The notes beneath the pieces are model-generated. The model was not told the origin of the DNA. It saw nothing but the letters and a program-made list of their open reading frames with translations, and made no database searches. 64,000 nt of DNA from Sphingopyxis soli (GTDB lineage: Bacteria > Pseudomonadota > Alphaproteobacteria > Sphingomonadales > Sphingomonadaceae), in contig NZ_JAFMTR010000051.1 of assembly GCF_018682675.1 (NCBI RefSeq), positions 24,403-88,402 on the forward strand, read 5' to 3'. Every line of letters begins with the position of its first letter. Position 1 is the first letter of the stretch. Positions 8,442 through 17,090 of the stretch are shown here, one piece after another. The translations under genes were made by a program, and so were the position numbers.

Positions 8442-9104
8442 CTATCGATTTCCGTTCAAAAGCCCGATCGCGCGGTCGAGTTCTTGCCCGATACGCGCGG
8501 CGTCGCTCAGCCGCGCGCGGTTTGCCGCATCGACGCCGAGCCCGCCGAGCCCCAGCGCGATCATGTCCGACAGCATTGCGGCGACCTCGGCGCGAGCGGC
8601 CTCCTGCTCGATCAGCCCGCCCATCAGCGCTTGGCAGCAGCCGAGCCAGAAGAGCACCCCCGCGCGCCCGGCGGCGGGTACCAGCCGATGCGCCGCGCCG
8701 ACGGCGCCGAGGTCGGCGATGACGCCGCGGTTGAGCACATGCTGCTCGAGCGTCATGCCGCGCGCACTGCGCATCAGCACCGCCGCGCGCTTGCGCTCGC
8801 TGAGGGCAAAGGCGGCGGCGCCGATCATCCCGCCGCACAGCCGCGCCAGCGGGTCGCGCTCATCGGCGTTGAGCGCGCCGATCAGCGCCTCGATATCGCT
8901 GCGGATCGCCTCGGCAATCGCATTCGCAAAACCATATTTGTCGCCGAAATGATTGAAAAAGGATCCTTTTGCGACCCCGGCGGCGGCGACCAGTTCGTCG
9001 ATCGCGATGGCATCGATCGGCCGGTCGGCGAGCAGGTCCAGCCCCGCGTCGAGCAGGGCGGTCCGGGTCCGCGCGGCGCGGGGGGAGAGGGCTTCGCTCG
9101 TCAT
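8442..9104 (-). CDS. TetR-family repressor of the aromatic-degradation operon
   Basis: This 220-residue TetR protein has its HTH near residues 28-60 (IDELVAAAGVAKGSFFNHFG) and an all-helical ligand domain. It is transcribed divergently from the extradiol dioxygenase/FAH hydrolase/flavin hydroxylase operon. The 70-bp gap contains two GTTGAC-based palindromes with 6-bp spacers. It most likely represses that operon and itself until an aromatic substrate or ring-cleavage product binds. Confidence 0.92.
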   Translation of the reverse strand: MTSEALSPRAARTRTALLDAGLDLLADRPIDAIAIDELVAAAGVAKGSFFNHFGDKYGFANAIAEAIRSDIEALIGALNADERDPLARLCGGMIGAAAFALSERKRAAVLMRSARGMTLEQHVLNRGVIADLGAVGAAHRLVPAAGRAGVLFWLGCCQALMGGLIEQEAARAEVAAMLSDMIALGLGGLGVDAANRARLSDAARIGQELDRAIGLLNGNR

Positions 9105-9115
9105 CTTCGCTCACA

Positions 9116-9133
9116 GTTGACTAAATGGTCATA
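9116..9133. promoter_or_regulatory. TetR operator copy A (GTTGAC-N6-GTCATA)
   Basis: An imperfect palindrome in the divergent promoter region: GTTGAC, spacer TAAATG, then GTCATA (four of six positions match a perfect GTCAAC arm). The same left arm and spacing recur 26 bp further on as a perfect site. It lies 12 bp from the tetR start codon, fitting autorepression. Confidence 0.6.
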
Positions 9134-9141
9134 TTCGCTTA

Positions 9142-9159
9142 GTTGACCGGATAGTCAAC
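9142..9159. promoter_or_regulatory. TetR operator copy B (GTTGAC-N6-GTCAAC)
   Basis: A perfect 6-bp inverted repeat, GTTGAC-CGGATA-GTCAAC, ends 15 bp before the start codon of the dioxygenase gene. It has the same arms and spacing as copy A. The position would block transcription of the catabolic operon. Confidence 0.75.
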
Positions 9160-9174
9160 AGCGAGTCGCGAACG

Positions 9175-10194
9175 ATGAGCATTACACGGGCAGAGGATAT
9201 CGCGCATGTGCGCTTCGCCGCGCCGGACCTCGGCGCGATGCGGACATTTCTCGAGGATTTCGGGCTCGCCTGTTTCGAGGAGCAGGGCGTGCTCTACGGC
9301 CGCGGGTCCGACGGCGCGCCCTTTGCCCACGCGACGGTCGCGGGGAATGCAGGCTTCGCCGGCCTCGCCTTTCGGGTCGGCAGCCTCGCCGACCTCGAGG
9401 CATTGGCGGCCGCCGATGGCGTCGCGGTCGAGGCATCGGCCGCGCCGGGCGGCGGCCATGTCGTCCGCCTCGCCGACCCCGATGGCAACCGCGTCGAAGC
9501 CGTCACCGGACAGGCATGGGGAGAGCCGGTTTCACCCGACCGCGAAGCCCCTTTCAATTCGGTCGCGGCGCGCCGCCGCTTGCGCGCGCCCGTGCGCATC
9601 GCGCAGCGGCCCTCGCGCGTCCGGCGTCTCGGTCATGTGGTGCTGAACGTCGCGGACTTTCGTCGGTCGGAGGCGTGGTACAAGGCGCGCTTCGGCTTCA
9701 TCACCTCCGACGAGATCGAGGCGGCGCCGGGGCTCGCGATCGGCGCCTTCATGCGCTGCGACCGCGGCGACACGCCGACCGATCACCACACGCTGTTCCT
9801 CGCCCAGCTGCCGCCCGGCCCCGGCTTCAACCACGCCGCGTTCGAGGTCGAGGGTCTCGACGACCTGATGGCCGGCCACGAGCATCTGAAGCGCGCCGGG
9901 CGCACCGCCGCATGGGGCGTCGGGCGCCATGTGCTCGGCAGCCAGATCTTCGACTATTGGAAGGATCCCTGGGGGCACGAACTCGAGCATTGGACCGACG
10001 GCGACCTGTTCGCCGCCGCCGACGGTTCGCGCCTGTCGACCATGCGCGACCTGTTGGGCGTGCAATGGGGGGCGCCCTTCCCCGCGCTCGCCGGCAAGCG
10101 CGCGCCGAAGCCCGAGACCATCGGCAGGCTGCTTGCCCTCCGGCTCCGCTTCAAGGCGCTGTTCCGCCGCAAACCCAAGGATATCGCAGCATGA
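9175..10194 (+). CDS. VOC-superfamily extradiol ring-cleavage dioxygenase-like protein
   Basis: This 339-residue protein has two glyoxalase/extradiol dioxygenase modules. The second keeps the type I metal ligands expected for Fe(II): His in RRLGHVVLNV, His in GFNHAAFEV and Glu in GHELEHW. The first module is more divergent. Type I enzymes open catechol-type rings at the meta position. It is the first gene of an operon whose other products are an FAH-family hydrolase and a flavin hydroxylase, and its stop overlaps the next start (ATGA). The exact substrate (a substituted catechol) is not readable. Confidence 0.88.
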   Translation: MSITRAEDIAHVRFAAPDLGAMRTFLEDFGLACFEEQGVLYGRGSDGAPFAHATVAGNAGFAGLAFRVGSLADLEALAAADGVAVEASAAPGGGHVVRLADPDGNRVEAVTGQAWGEPVSPDREAPFNSVAARRRLRAPVRIAQRPSRVRRLGHVVLNVADFRRSEAWYKARFGFITSDEIEAAPGLAIGAFMRCDRGDTPTDHHTLFLAQLPPGPGFNHAAFEVEGLDDLMAGHEHLKRAGRTAAWGVGRHVLGSQIFDYWKDPWGHELEHWTDGDLFAAADGSRLSTMRDLLGVQWGAPFPALAGKRAPKPETIGRLLALRLRFKALFRRKPKDIAA

Positions 10195-11024
10195 AAATCG
10201 CAACCTACGAACAGAATGGCGCCGCGCGCATCGGCATCGTTCGCGGCGAGACGATCGTCGACACCGGCTTTCCCGGCAGCATGATCGATCTGATCGCGCG
10301 CTGGGACGAGCTGCGCCCCGCCTTCGAAGCGCTCGACGACCGCGGCGCGCTATCGCTTGCCGCGGTAACACTGGCCGCCCCCATCGCGCGCCCCGGCAAG
10401 ATATTCGCGATCGGCCTCAACTATGCCGACCATATCGCCGAATCGAAGATGGAGACGCCGCAGCGGCAGGTCTGGTTCACCAAGGCGCAGACCTCGATCA
10501 ACGGCCCCTTCGCCCCGATCCTGATCGCGAAAAATACCTTCACCGCCGACTATGAGGTCGAACTGGTCGCGGTGATCGGCAAACGCGGCAAGCATATTCC
10601 CGCGACGCAGGCGCACGAGCATGTCTTCGGCTATTGCGTCGGCAACGATGTGACCGAACGCATGTGGCAGCATGCGGGGCCGCAATGGTCGCTCGGAAAG
10701 TCGTTCGACACGCACGCCCCGATCGGGCCGTGGATCACGACGGCAGACGAAGTCGACCCGCACGCCCTGGACCTCCGCTGCCTTGTGAACGGCGAGCTGC
10801 GCCAATCGTCGAACACCCGTCATCTGGTCTTCGACCTGTGGCAGCAGATCGAGCATCTTTCGGCGGCGATGACGCTCGAACCCGGCGACCTCGTCTTCAC
10901 CGGCACGCCCGGCGGCGTCGGCGCCGCAATGGACCCGCGCCGGTTCCTGAAGCCCGGCGACGTCGTGCGCTGCGAAATCGACGGGCTCGGCGCGATCGAG
11001 GGGGCGATGGAGGCGGAGGCGTGA
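10191..11024 (+). CDS. Fumarylacetoacetate hydrolase (FAH) family protein
   Basis: This 277-residue protein has the FAH C-terminal fold: GKIFAIGLNYADH at the domain entry, YEVELVAVIGKRGKH carrying acidic metal ligands, GYCVGNDVTER, and the late GDLVFTGTPGGVG loop. It should hydrolyse, hydrate or decarboxylate the dioxo-acid produced by meta-cleavage. The start at 10191 overlaps the dioxygenase stop, and the 3' end overlaps the hydroxylase start by 4 bp. This order fits a hydroxylation, ring cleavage and C-C hydrolysis sequence encoded by one transcript. Confidence 0.9.
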   Translation: MKIATYEQNGAARIGIVRGETIVDTGFPGSMIDLIARWDELRPAFEALDDRGALSLAAVTLAAPIARPGKIFAIGLNYADHIAESKMETPQRQVWFTKAQTSINGPFAPILIAKNTFTADYEVELVAVIGKRGKHIPATQAHEHVFGYCVGNDVTERMWQHAGPQWSLGKSFDTHAPIGPWITTADEVDPHALDLRCLVNGELRQSSNTRHLVFDLWQQIEHLSAAMTLEPGDLVFTGTPGGVGAAMDPRRFLKPGDVVRCEIDGLGAIEGAMEAEA

Positions 11025-12571
11025 GCAGCAGCACCAAAGCCGACTCCTGCGACGTCCTGATCGTCGGCGCCGGGCCAACCGGGCTTACGCTTGCGCTGCT
11101 GCTCGCGCGGCGTGGCGTGACGGTCATCGTCGCCGAGCGCGCCACCGAGCCTTACGCCCTGCCACGCGCCGCGCATATCGATCACCAGATCCTCCGCGTC
11201 TTTCAGGAACTCGGCATCGCCGAAGCCATCGTCGCGACGTGCCGCCACAGCCCGCGCTATGATTTCGTGACCGCCGACGGGCAGGTGCTGCTTCGCCTCG
11301 ACGGGGCGGACAGGATCGCGGCGGGCGGCTGGCATAGCGCGAACATGATCCATCAGCCGTCGATCGAGCGGCTGTTGCGCGAGGCCGTTGCGGCACAGCC
11401 GAATATCGAGCTACGCGCGGGATGGCGGCTGACCGGCCTCGGCGGCGGTTGCGACGCTCCGGCGGCGGAGTTCGCGACGGAGCAAGGCGCGCAGCTCGTT
11501 CGGCCCCGCTTTCTTGTAGGTGCCGACGGTGCGCGCAGCACCGTGCGCGACCTGGCCGGCATCGGCATCGACGACCTCGATTTCGACGAAAGCTGGTTGA
11601 TCGTCGACACGATCGTAAACGACGTATCGCGGCTTCCCGAGGTCAATCTGCAGGTTTGCGATCCCACGCGCCCGACGACGTGCGTGCTGATGGGCGAAGG
11701 GCGTCACCGCTGGGAATTCATGGTGAAGCCGGGCGAAACGCCCGACGACCTGCTCGACGACCCCATGATCGGACGCCTGCTCGAACCTTGGGATGTCGCG
11801 GGCGCAGTCGAGATCGAACGCAAGGCGGTCTATCGTTTTTCGGCGCGGATCGCCGAACAGTGGCAGCGGGGCGCCATCTTCCTCGCAGGGGACGCCGCGC
11901 ACCAGATGCCGCCATTTGCCGGTCAGGGCTTGTGTTCGGGCATTCGCGACGCGGCCAATCTCGCGTGGAAAATCGCCGCTGTCGTAAAGGGCGAAGCCGC
12001 CGCGGCCATCCTCGAGACCTACCAGCCCGAGCGCGAGCCCAACGTCCGCGCGATCGTCGGTCTCGCGATGATGATGGGTCGGACGGTGTGCATCACCGAT
12101 CCCGACGCGGCAGCCGCCCGCGACGCGCAGATGCTCGCGGCGCGCGCCGCCAATCCGCAGTCGGCCGCGGCGGCGGCCTTTCCCGATATTCTGACCGGCC
12201 TGATCCACGCGGGCACGCCGGGCGCGGGAAGCTATTTTCCGCAGCCCAAAGCGGGGCCGAGGCGGCTCGACGATCTGCTGGGCCCGGGACCTTGGGTCGT
12301 CGCGCGGGAAACCCCGCCGTCCAGCAGCGCCGTGCCCTGCTATTCGCTCGATGACATCGAACCTTTTGGCGCCGAAGTCCGGCACTGGCTCGATGACCAT
12401 GGCGCCGAGGCAGTGCTCGTCCGAGCCGACCGCTATGTGTTCGGCAGCGGGCCGGCGGACGAACTGACGGCGCGATACCTTGCGGATCTGCGCGGGCATC
12501 CGGCGGCACGCAGCGGCCAGGGTCGGGATCCGGCGATTTCGGATCGCGGCATTGCTTCAGTCTCGCGGTAA
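11021..12571 (+). CDS. FAD-dependent aromatic monooxygenase (PHBH/MhpA-like)
   Basis: This 516-residue class A flavin hydroxylase has a Rossmann FAD motif at the N-terminus (DVLIVGAGPTGLTLALLLAR), the second FAD motif (FLAGDAAHQMPPFAGQGLCSG) and a C-terminal thioredoxin-like segment. The DG motif typical of the family is in FLVGADGARSTVRDLAGI. It uses NAD(P)H and O2 to hydroxylate a phenolic ring and resembles 3-(3-hydroxyphenyl)propionate or resorcinol-type hydroxylases. The start is the GTG at 11021 with a GGAGG-type ribosome site, overlapping the upstream stop. It should make the catechol-type substrate for the first gene's dioxygenase. Confidence 0.9.
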   Translation: MSSSTKADSCDVLIVGAGPTGLTLALLLARRGVTVIVAERATEPYALPRAAHIDHQILRVFQELGIAEAIVATCRHSPRYDFVTADGQVLLRLDGADRIAAGGWHSANMIHQPSIERLLREAVAAQPNIELRAGWRLTGLGGGCDAPAAEFATEQGAQLVRPRFLVGADGARSTVRDLAGIGIDDLDFDESWLIVDTIVNDVSRLPEVNLQVCDPTRPTTCVLMGEGRHRWEFMVKPGETPDDLLDDPMIGRLLEPWDVAGAVEIERKAVYRFSARIAEQWQRGAIFLAGDAAHQMPPFAGQGLCSGIRDAANLAWKIAAVVKGEAAAAILETYQPEREPNVRAIVGLAMMMGRTVCITDPDAAAARDAQMLAARAANPQSAAAAAFPDILTGLIHAGTPGAGSYFPQPKAGPRRLDDLLGPGPWVVARETPPSSSAVPCYSLDDIEPFGAEVRHWLDDHGAEAVLVRADRYVFGSGPADELTARYLADLRGHPAARSGQGRDPAISDRGIASVSR

Positions 12572-12997
12572 CGAGCCCGAAGGAAGAGGCACTCGCGCCG
12601 CCCATCCCGGGCTTCCGCAACACGATGTTCACTGGCGACAAGGCCACCCTCGCGACCGCCTTCACGTCAGCGGCGTGACGCCGGTGTCGGAATTTCTCGC
12701 TGACCTGGAAGGCCGACAAGGCCCCAAACCGCCACACATATGCAGCGAAGTTTCGAGAGCCGCAGAAAATGGCGCACCCGAAGGGATTCGAACCCCTGGC
12801 CTCTGCCTTCGGAGCGGGTACTAACAGGCTACGCTATTCAACGCCAGAGCCTGTTTTCCTACTCTAAGATACTCATATTTCATCGGAAAGATGAAAATCG
12901 CTGCTGCCGATGCTAACCTAGGCCCGCCGAGAATACACCCCCTGTTGCTTACGCGGTGCTTTCGCGGAAGCAGTACGGTTCGAAGAGGTTGCAGCCT
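12572..12997. other. Gene-free gap holding the left island boundary
   Basis: I see no complete gene here. The stretch holds the displaced tRNA-Arg fragment (12767-12814), then an 8-bp inverted repeat (AACAGGCT at 12823-12830, AGCCTGTT at 12848-12855) and an AT-richer run leading to the integrase. Downstream of 12767 the composition is visibly less GC-rich than the preceding operon. Confidence 0.6.
12767..12814 (-). repeat. attL-like direct repeat: displaced 3' part of tRNA-Arg(CCG)
   Basis: These 48 bp are identical to 36617-36664 in the same orientation. That copy comprises the 3' 45 nt of the intact tRNA-Arg plus 3 bp beyond CCA. The repeat runs from just outside CCA through the T-arm and variable loop to the anticodon loop, then diverges. 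A lone 3' tRNA fragment 184 bp from a tyrosine integrase is the classic footprint of site-specific integration into a tRNA gene. Confidence 0.88.
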
Positions 12998-14356
12998 ATG
13001 GGCAGGATCACAAAACGCCTTGTAGAGGCGGCTGTCGCCGAGGTGAAGGATTATATCATCTGGGACGATGAATTGCCGGGTTTCGGTATCCGGATATTCG
13101 CGTCTGGCAAGCGCAGCTACATCATCCAGTATCGCACCCAGGGACGATCCCGGCGTCTGACGATCGGCATGCACGGCATCTGGACCCCCGAAATGGCGCG
13201 CCGGGAAGCACGCATTCAACTGGGCCGCGTGGCTCAAGGCGAAGACCCGCAGGAAGAGCGACAGATCGACAGGCAGGCGATCACGGTCAAGGAGCTTTGC
13301 GCCTTGTATCTGACCGACCTCAACGCCGGGCTTATTATCGGCAAAGGTGGGCGGCCGAAGAAGCAATCGACCATCGACACCGATACGGGTCGCATGCACC
13401 GCCACATCGTGCCGCTGCTTGGACCGCGGCGGGTCAAGGATCTGGACAAGGCCGACATTAACAAGGCGATGAAAGACATCATGGCCGGTAGGACAGCGGT
13501 CAGCGTCAAGACAGCGAAATTGCGAGGCAAGGCTATTGTGCGAGGCGGAGCTGGAACCGCCGCCAGAACGATTGGCTTGCTTGGAGGCATCCTGACCTAT
13601 GCCGTCGAGGCCGGGATCATCGAAACCAATCCGGCGTTCGGTATCCGCAAACCGAAGGACAATGTTCGCGACCGTCGGTTGTCGGAGGCCGAGTACCGCT
13701 TGATCGGTACCAAACTTCGCGAAGCGGAGATCGATGGGCAATATGCGATAGCTGCACAGATTATCAGACTGCTGGCGCTTACCGGTTGTCGTCGTAGCGA
13801 ACTCACCAAGCTCCGGTGGAGCGAAGTCGACATCGAAAGCAGCTGCCTTCGCCTCGAAGATAGCAAGGAAGGAAAATCAGTTCGGCCCGTCGGCTTGCCG
13901 GTCATTGAATGCCTGCAACAACAGAGGGTGTCCGATGCTCGAACCTATGTATTCCCGGGCACCGGCCGCGACAACGCCTTCGGAGCCCTTCCCGATCACT
14001 GGACGAAGATACTCGGCGGATGCGGTCTGGACGACATCACACCTCATGTGCTGCGGCATAGTTTCGCCAGTATAGCGAATGATCTTGGCTTTACTGAGAC
14101 CACGGTTGCAGCGCTTCTAGGGCATGCCAAGGGGTCGGTGACCGGCCGCTATATCCACACGATAGATGCCGCGCTCATCGCAGCCGCAGACACGGTTGCC
14201 GGATATATCCAAGGCCTTCTTGATGGAGCCCATTACAAGCTGACGGCTTACGCACTCGACCATACTTCTCGAAAGCAAGCTCTTGCGAGCTTTCTGGCGG
14301 CCGCTGTTGCAGAGGAGCCCGCCGCCGACGCGAGCGGAGAATCTCTCGCCGCTTGA
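12998..14356 (+). CDS. int: Tyrosine-recombinase integrase (DUF4102 type)
   Basis: This 452-residue integrase opens with the N-terminal DUF4102-like domain of P4/tRNA-island integrases (WDDELPGFGIRIFASGKRSYIIQYR), followed by an SAM-like core-binding domain. The catalytic domain shows the Arg in TGCRRSEL, the HxxR box (HVLRHSF), the second His in LLGHAKGS and the nucleophile Tyr in GRYIHT. I chose ATG 12998 because GAAGAGG sits 9-15 bp upstream; an ATG at 12956 is also possible. It lies just inside the attL-like repeat and reads away from it, so it should catalyse integration and excision at tRNA-Arg(CCG). All catalytic residues appear intact. Confidence 0.93.
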   Translation: MGRITKRLVEAAVAEVKDYIIWDDELPGFGIRIFASGKRSYIIQYRTQGRSRRLTIGMHGIWTPEMARREARIQLGRVAQGEDPQEERQIDRQAITVKELCALYLTDLNAGLIIGKGGRPKKQSTIDTDTGRMHRHIVPLLGPRRVKDLDKADINKAMKDIMAGRTAVSVKTAKLRGKAIVRGGAGTAARTIGLLGGILTYAVEAGIIETNPAFGIRKPKDNVRDRRLSEAEYRLIGTKLREAEIDGQYAIAAQIIRLLALTGCRRSELTKLRWSEVDIESSCLRLEDSKEGKSVRPVGLPVIECLQQQRVSDARTYVFPGTGRDNAFGALPDHWTKILGGCGLDDITPHVLRHSFASIANDLGFTETTVAALLGHAKGSVTGRYIHTIDAALIAAADTVAGYIQGLLDGAHYKLTAYALDHTSRKQALASFLAAAVAEEPAADASGESLAA

Positions 14357-14432
14357 GGGGGCAAGGTCACGCCCATAGCCAGAACCGTTCCTTTGATCGG
14401 GCCAATTATGGCCCGGTTACAAGGAGTAAGAC

Positions 14433-14729
14433 ATGTCCAATGACATCAAACGGTCGATAACCGACACGACGATCACGCCTCGTTATGTGACGACGCCGGA
14501 TGCAGCCATACACCTCGGCCTATCGCCTCGAACTCTCGAGAAGCATCGATGCTACGGTACTGGCCCGACATATCGCAAGCTGGGCGGCCGGGTGGTCTAC
14601 GCGATCGACGATCTTGATGCGTGGGCCGAGCTTGGAACGCGGCGGTCGACCTCAGATCCGGGTTTGGGCGAGGTGAGACCAGCCAAACATGGCTCGCCTC
14701 ATGCACCCGTCAAAGCAGTGAAGAATTAG
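14433..14729 (+). CDS. Helix-turn-helix excisionase/AlpA-like protein
   Basis: This 98-residue protein carries a MerR/excisionase-type winged HTH (YVTTPDAAIHLGLSPRTLEK then a wing ending RVVYAIDDLDAWAE). It has a strong ribosome site (AAGGAG, 10 bp before the ATG). Located 76 bp after the integrase and in the same direction, it is likely the recombination directionality factor or an AlpA-like activator of island genes. The C-terminal tail is probably disordered. Confidence 0.75.
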   Translation: MSNDIKRSITDTTITPRYVTTPDAAIHLGLSPRTLEKHRCYGTGPTYRKLGGRVVYAIDDLDAWAELGTRRSTSDPGLGEVRPAKHGSPHAPVKAVKN

Positions 14730-14855
14730 CCAAGCAATATATGAGCCGGCATCGGTATATTCGGTGCCGGCTTTGGACCTACCGGCTGCTTCTGGCCGAA
14801 ACCAGACTTTCCGCTAAGCGATGAGGCGACGGCAAAAGCGGCCCATAAGCGCTCG

Positions 14856-15476
14856 CTATCGCGGCGCGTCGAGCTGGATGATCGTCGCCATCCGCACCAG
14901 ATCGGACAATGTCTTCGCCTGCATCTTCATCATCGCATTCGCGCGGTAGACCTCGACCGTCCGCGCGCTAATTGAAAGATCGAAAGCGATGGCCTTGTTC
15001 GCCTTGCCGGCAACAAGACCGTCGACGACTTCCCGCTCACGCGCCGAAAGTGCGGCCATCCGTTCGAGGATTGCCTGCCGTTCGGCCCGCGCACTTTCGC
15101 TCCCGGCCTGCACCGTCAGCGCGCGCCGGATGGCGCCGAGCATGACCTCGTCATCGAACGGCTTCTCGATGAAATCGGCGACACCCGCCTTCATGGCCTG
15201 AATGGCGAGCGGAACATCGGCATGGCCGGTGATCATGATGACCGGGACTGCCACGCCTCGCGCCTTCAGCGCCTCGACCAGCTCGATACCGCTCGTGCCC
15301 GGCATCCGCACATCGGTCACCACGCACGCGCCTTCGAGCGGCGGCGAGGCTTTCAGGAACGCATCGGCGGACGCGAAACCCCGGACGCGAATTTCGGCAC
15401 AATCGAGAAGAAACTCGAGCGAGCCTCGAGCGCCGTCGTCATCGTCGATCACATAGACGATCGGATCACTCGCCAT
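14856..15476 (-). CDS. fixJ: FixJ-family response regulator
   Basis: This 206-residue regulator has a receiver (D11-D12, phospho-acceptor D55 in [10 protein letters not shown], Lys in FIEKPF) joined by a long linker to a LuxR-type HTH ([21 protein letters not shown]). The domain order and length match FixJ. I prefer ATG 15476 over 15479 from AGGAG spacing (7 versus 4 bp). The gene overlaps the fixL 3' end by 11 bp, so the two are translationally coupled. It should switch on target genes when the FixL-like kinase senses low oxygen or NO. Confidence 0.92.
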   Translation of the reverse strand: MASDPIVYVIDDDDGARGSLEFLLDCAEIRVRGFASADAFLKASPPLEGACVVTDVRMPGTSGIELVEALKARGVAVPVIMITGHADVPLAIQAMKAGVADFIEKPFDDEVMLGAIRRALTVQAGSESARAERQAILERMAALSAREREVVDGLVAGKANKAIAFDLSISARTVEVYRANAMMKMQAKTLSDLVRMATIIQLDAPR

Positions 15477-16965
15477 CATATAACTCCTCTTGACCCATCC
15501 TCGGCAAGGTGAAGCTGAACTGTGCCCCGCCGCCAGGTGCCGGATCGACCCAAATCTTTCCGCCATGCGCTTCGATGATCGTGCGCGAGATCGACAAGCC
15601 CACGCCCATGCCGGTCCGCTTCGTGGTTATGAAGGGCTGAAACAATTGCGCCGCGACGGCCGGGGCAATGCCGGGGCCATTGTCGGTCACGGTGACCCGG
15701 GCCATGTCACCATCGGCCTCGATCGCTATCGTCAGCTTGCGGTCCCCGGCAGCCGTTTCGGCAAAGGCGTCGACCGCGTTGCGTACGAGGTTCAGCACCA
15801 CCTGCTGTATCTGTACCTTGTCCACGAGCACCAGATCGACGGCGGTATCGAAGGCGAAGCGAATGCGAATATCATGTTCGCGCGCGCCGACCAGCGCAAG
15901 CGCACTCGCCTCCTCGACCAGCTGGGGCAGGTTTTCGACGGCGCGCTCAGTCTCGCCGCGCGCCACGAAATCGCGCAGGCGCCGGATGATATCGCCTGCG
16001 CGAAGCGCTTCCGCCGCGGCTTTTTCGACGGCCTCTGACAGCCGATCGTGCGGGACGTCCTCGCGCGCAAGCAGCATCCGGCTGCCCTTCAGATAGTTGG
16101 CTATCGCCGAAAGCGGCTGGTTGATCTCGTGCGCGAGCGCCGAAGCCATCTCGCCCAGGCTGGTGAGGCGGGACATATGGACGAGTTCGTTCTGCAGCTC
16201 CTGTAACCGCGCCTCGGCCTGCTGGCGTTCGGTGAGGTCGCGAATGAAGCCGGTAAAGAAGCGCTCACCGCCTGCTCGCATCTCGCCCACCGACAATTCG
16301 ATAGGGAAAGTCGAGCCGTCGTGCCGTTCGCCGACGACGAGCCGCCCCATGCCGATGATCCGTTTCTCACCCGTCCGGTAATAGCGATCGAGATATTCGT
16401 CATGCGCGGCGCGATAGGGCTCGGGCATCAGCATCCGGACATTTTTCCCTACCGCCTCGTCCGCTCGCCAGCCGAACATGCGCTCCGCCGCGGGGCTGAA
16501 ATCGCGGATCGCACCCGCCTCGTCGATCACCACCATGGCGTCGGGGACGGTTTCGAGGATCGAACGCAAATGCGCCTCGCGGTCCGCCAGCGCCGCGGCA
16601 CCCTCTTCGGTTTCGACACGGGCATGCTGAAACCACTCGCCGCCCAGCGAGATCGCGAGCGAAATCACAAAGAAAGAGCCGGCGGCAATCAGGCTGCCGC
16701 CCTCGACAGGCGCGATTCGGCTGTCGCACCACAAGCCCGTCGCCACGCCGGCCAGAGCCGCCAGAGTGCCCGCGCGGAGCCCCGAAAGCGCGCCCGCGAC
16801 CACGACCCCCGGCACGAAAAAGATGAAGGTCGCGCGCTGCCCGAGCTCCGTAGCGAACAGCAGGCGCACCGCCACGCCGCCGGCGACGAAAAGCAGGGCG
16901 ATGCCGAAGGCCGCGAGCACGGGGAGGCGCGGAAGGAAACGGCTCGTCAGACGAGCACGGCGCAC
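15466..16965 (-). CDS. fixL: FixL-like heme-PAS oxygen-sensor histidine kinase
   Basis: This 499-residue kinase starts at GTG 16965. About four N-terminal membrane helices (residues 15-110) precede a PAS domain (135-250), HisKA (H279 in [12 protein letters not shown]) and HATPase (N396, DNGPGI at 428-433). In the PAS domain H188 (RAAHDEY) aligns with the heme-ligating His200 of Bradyrhizobium FixL, and R208, exactly 20 residues on, with the O2-sensing Arg220. This argues for a functional heme sensor rather than a generic PAS. An upstream ATG at 17100 would overlap the oxidase gene, so I rejected it; the exact start is uncertain. It pairs with FixJ and diverges from the alternative oxidase. 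Confidence 0.88.
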   Translation of the reverse strand: MRRARLTSRFLPRLPVLAAFGIALLFVAGGVAVRLLFATELGQRATFIFFVPGVVVAGALSGLRAGTLAALAGVATGLWCDSRIAPVEGGSLIAAGSFFVISLAISLGGEWFQHARVETEEGAAALADREAHLRSILETVPDAMVVIDEAGAIRDFSPAAERMFGWRADEAVGKNVRMLMPEPYRAAHDEYLDRYYRTGEKRIIGMGRLVVGERHDGSTFPIELSVGEMRAGGERFFTGFIRDLTERQQAEARLQELQNELVHMSRLTSLGEMASALAHEINQPLSAIANYLKGSRMLLAREDVPHDRLSEAVEKAAAEALRAGDIIRRLRDFVARGETERAVENLPQLVEEASALALVGAREHDIRIRFAFDTAVDLVLVDKVQIQQVVLNLVRNAVDAFAETAAGDRKLTIAIEADGDMARVTVTDNGPGIAPAVAAQLFQPFITTKRTGMGVGLSISRTIIEAHGGKIWVDPAPGGGAQFSFTLPRMGQEELYDGE

Positions 16966-17024
16966 CTCCGGTAAATCCCTTAGGGGAGATACGGTAAGGA
17001 CATCATCCAAATTTCCGCGCTCCT

Positions 17025-17079
17025 CGTTCCGGCCTATTTCGTCCCCATCGACGGCATCACTACCCCTGCCGCCGGAACG
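17025..17079 (+). promoter_or_regulatory. Inverted repeat in the leader of the alternative oxidase gene
   Basis: CGTTCCGGC (17025-17033) and GCCGGAACG (17071-17079) are perfect 9-bp complements in the fixL-aox intergenic region. The second arm abuts and partly overlaps the CGGAG ribosome site (17078-17082). It could be a regulator site or an RNA fold limiting translation. I found no TTGAT-N4-ATCAA (FNR/FixK) box in this gap. Confidence 0.35.
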
Positions 17080-17090
17080 GAGATGTTCCA

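Noticed and set aside
12767..12814. A second functional tRNA-Arg gene
   Set aside because: Only the 3' half matches. The D-arm, acceptor 5' strand and anticodon stem 5' strand are absent, so it is an attachment-site fragment.
12823..12855. Hairpin AACAGGCT/AGCCTGTT followed by TTTT as a terminator of the aromatic operon
   Set aside because: It lies 250 bp beyond the operon and inside the island boundary with a 17-nt loop. An integrase arm site or chance is as likely.
16966..17090. An FNR/FixK-type TTGAT-N4-ATCAA box upstream of the alternative oxidase
   Set aside because: I scanned the gap on both strands and found no acceptable match.
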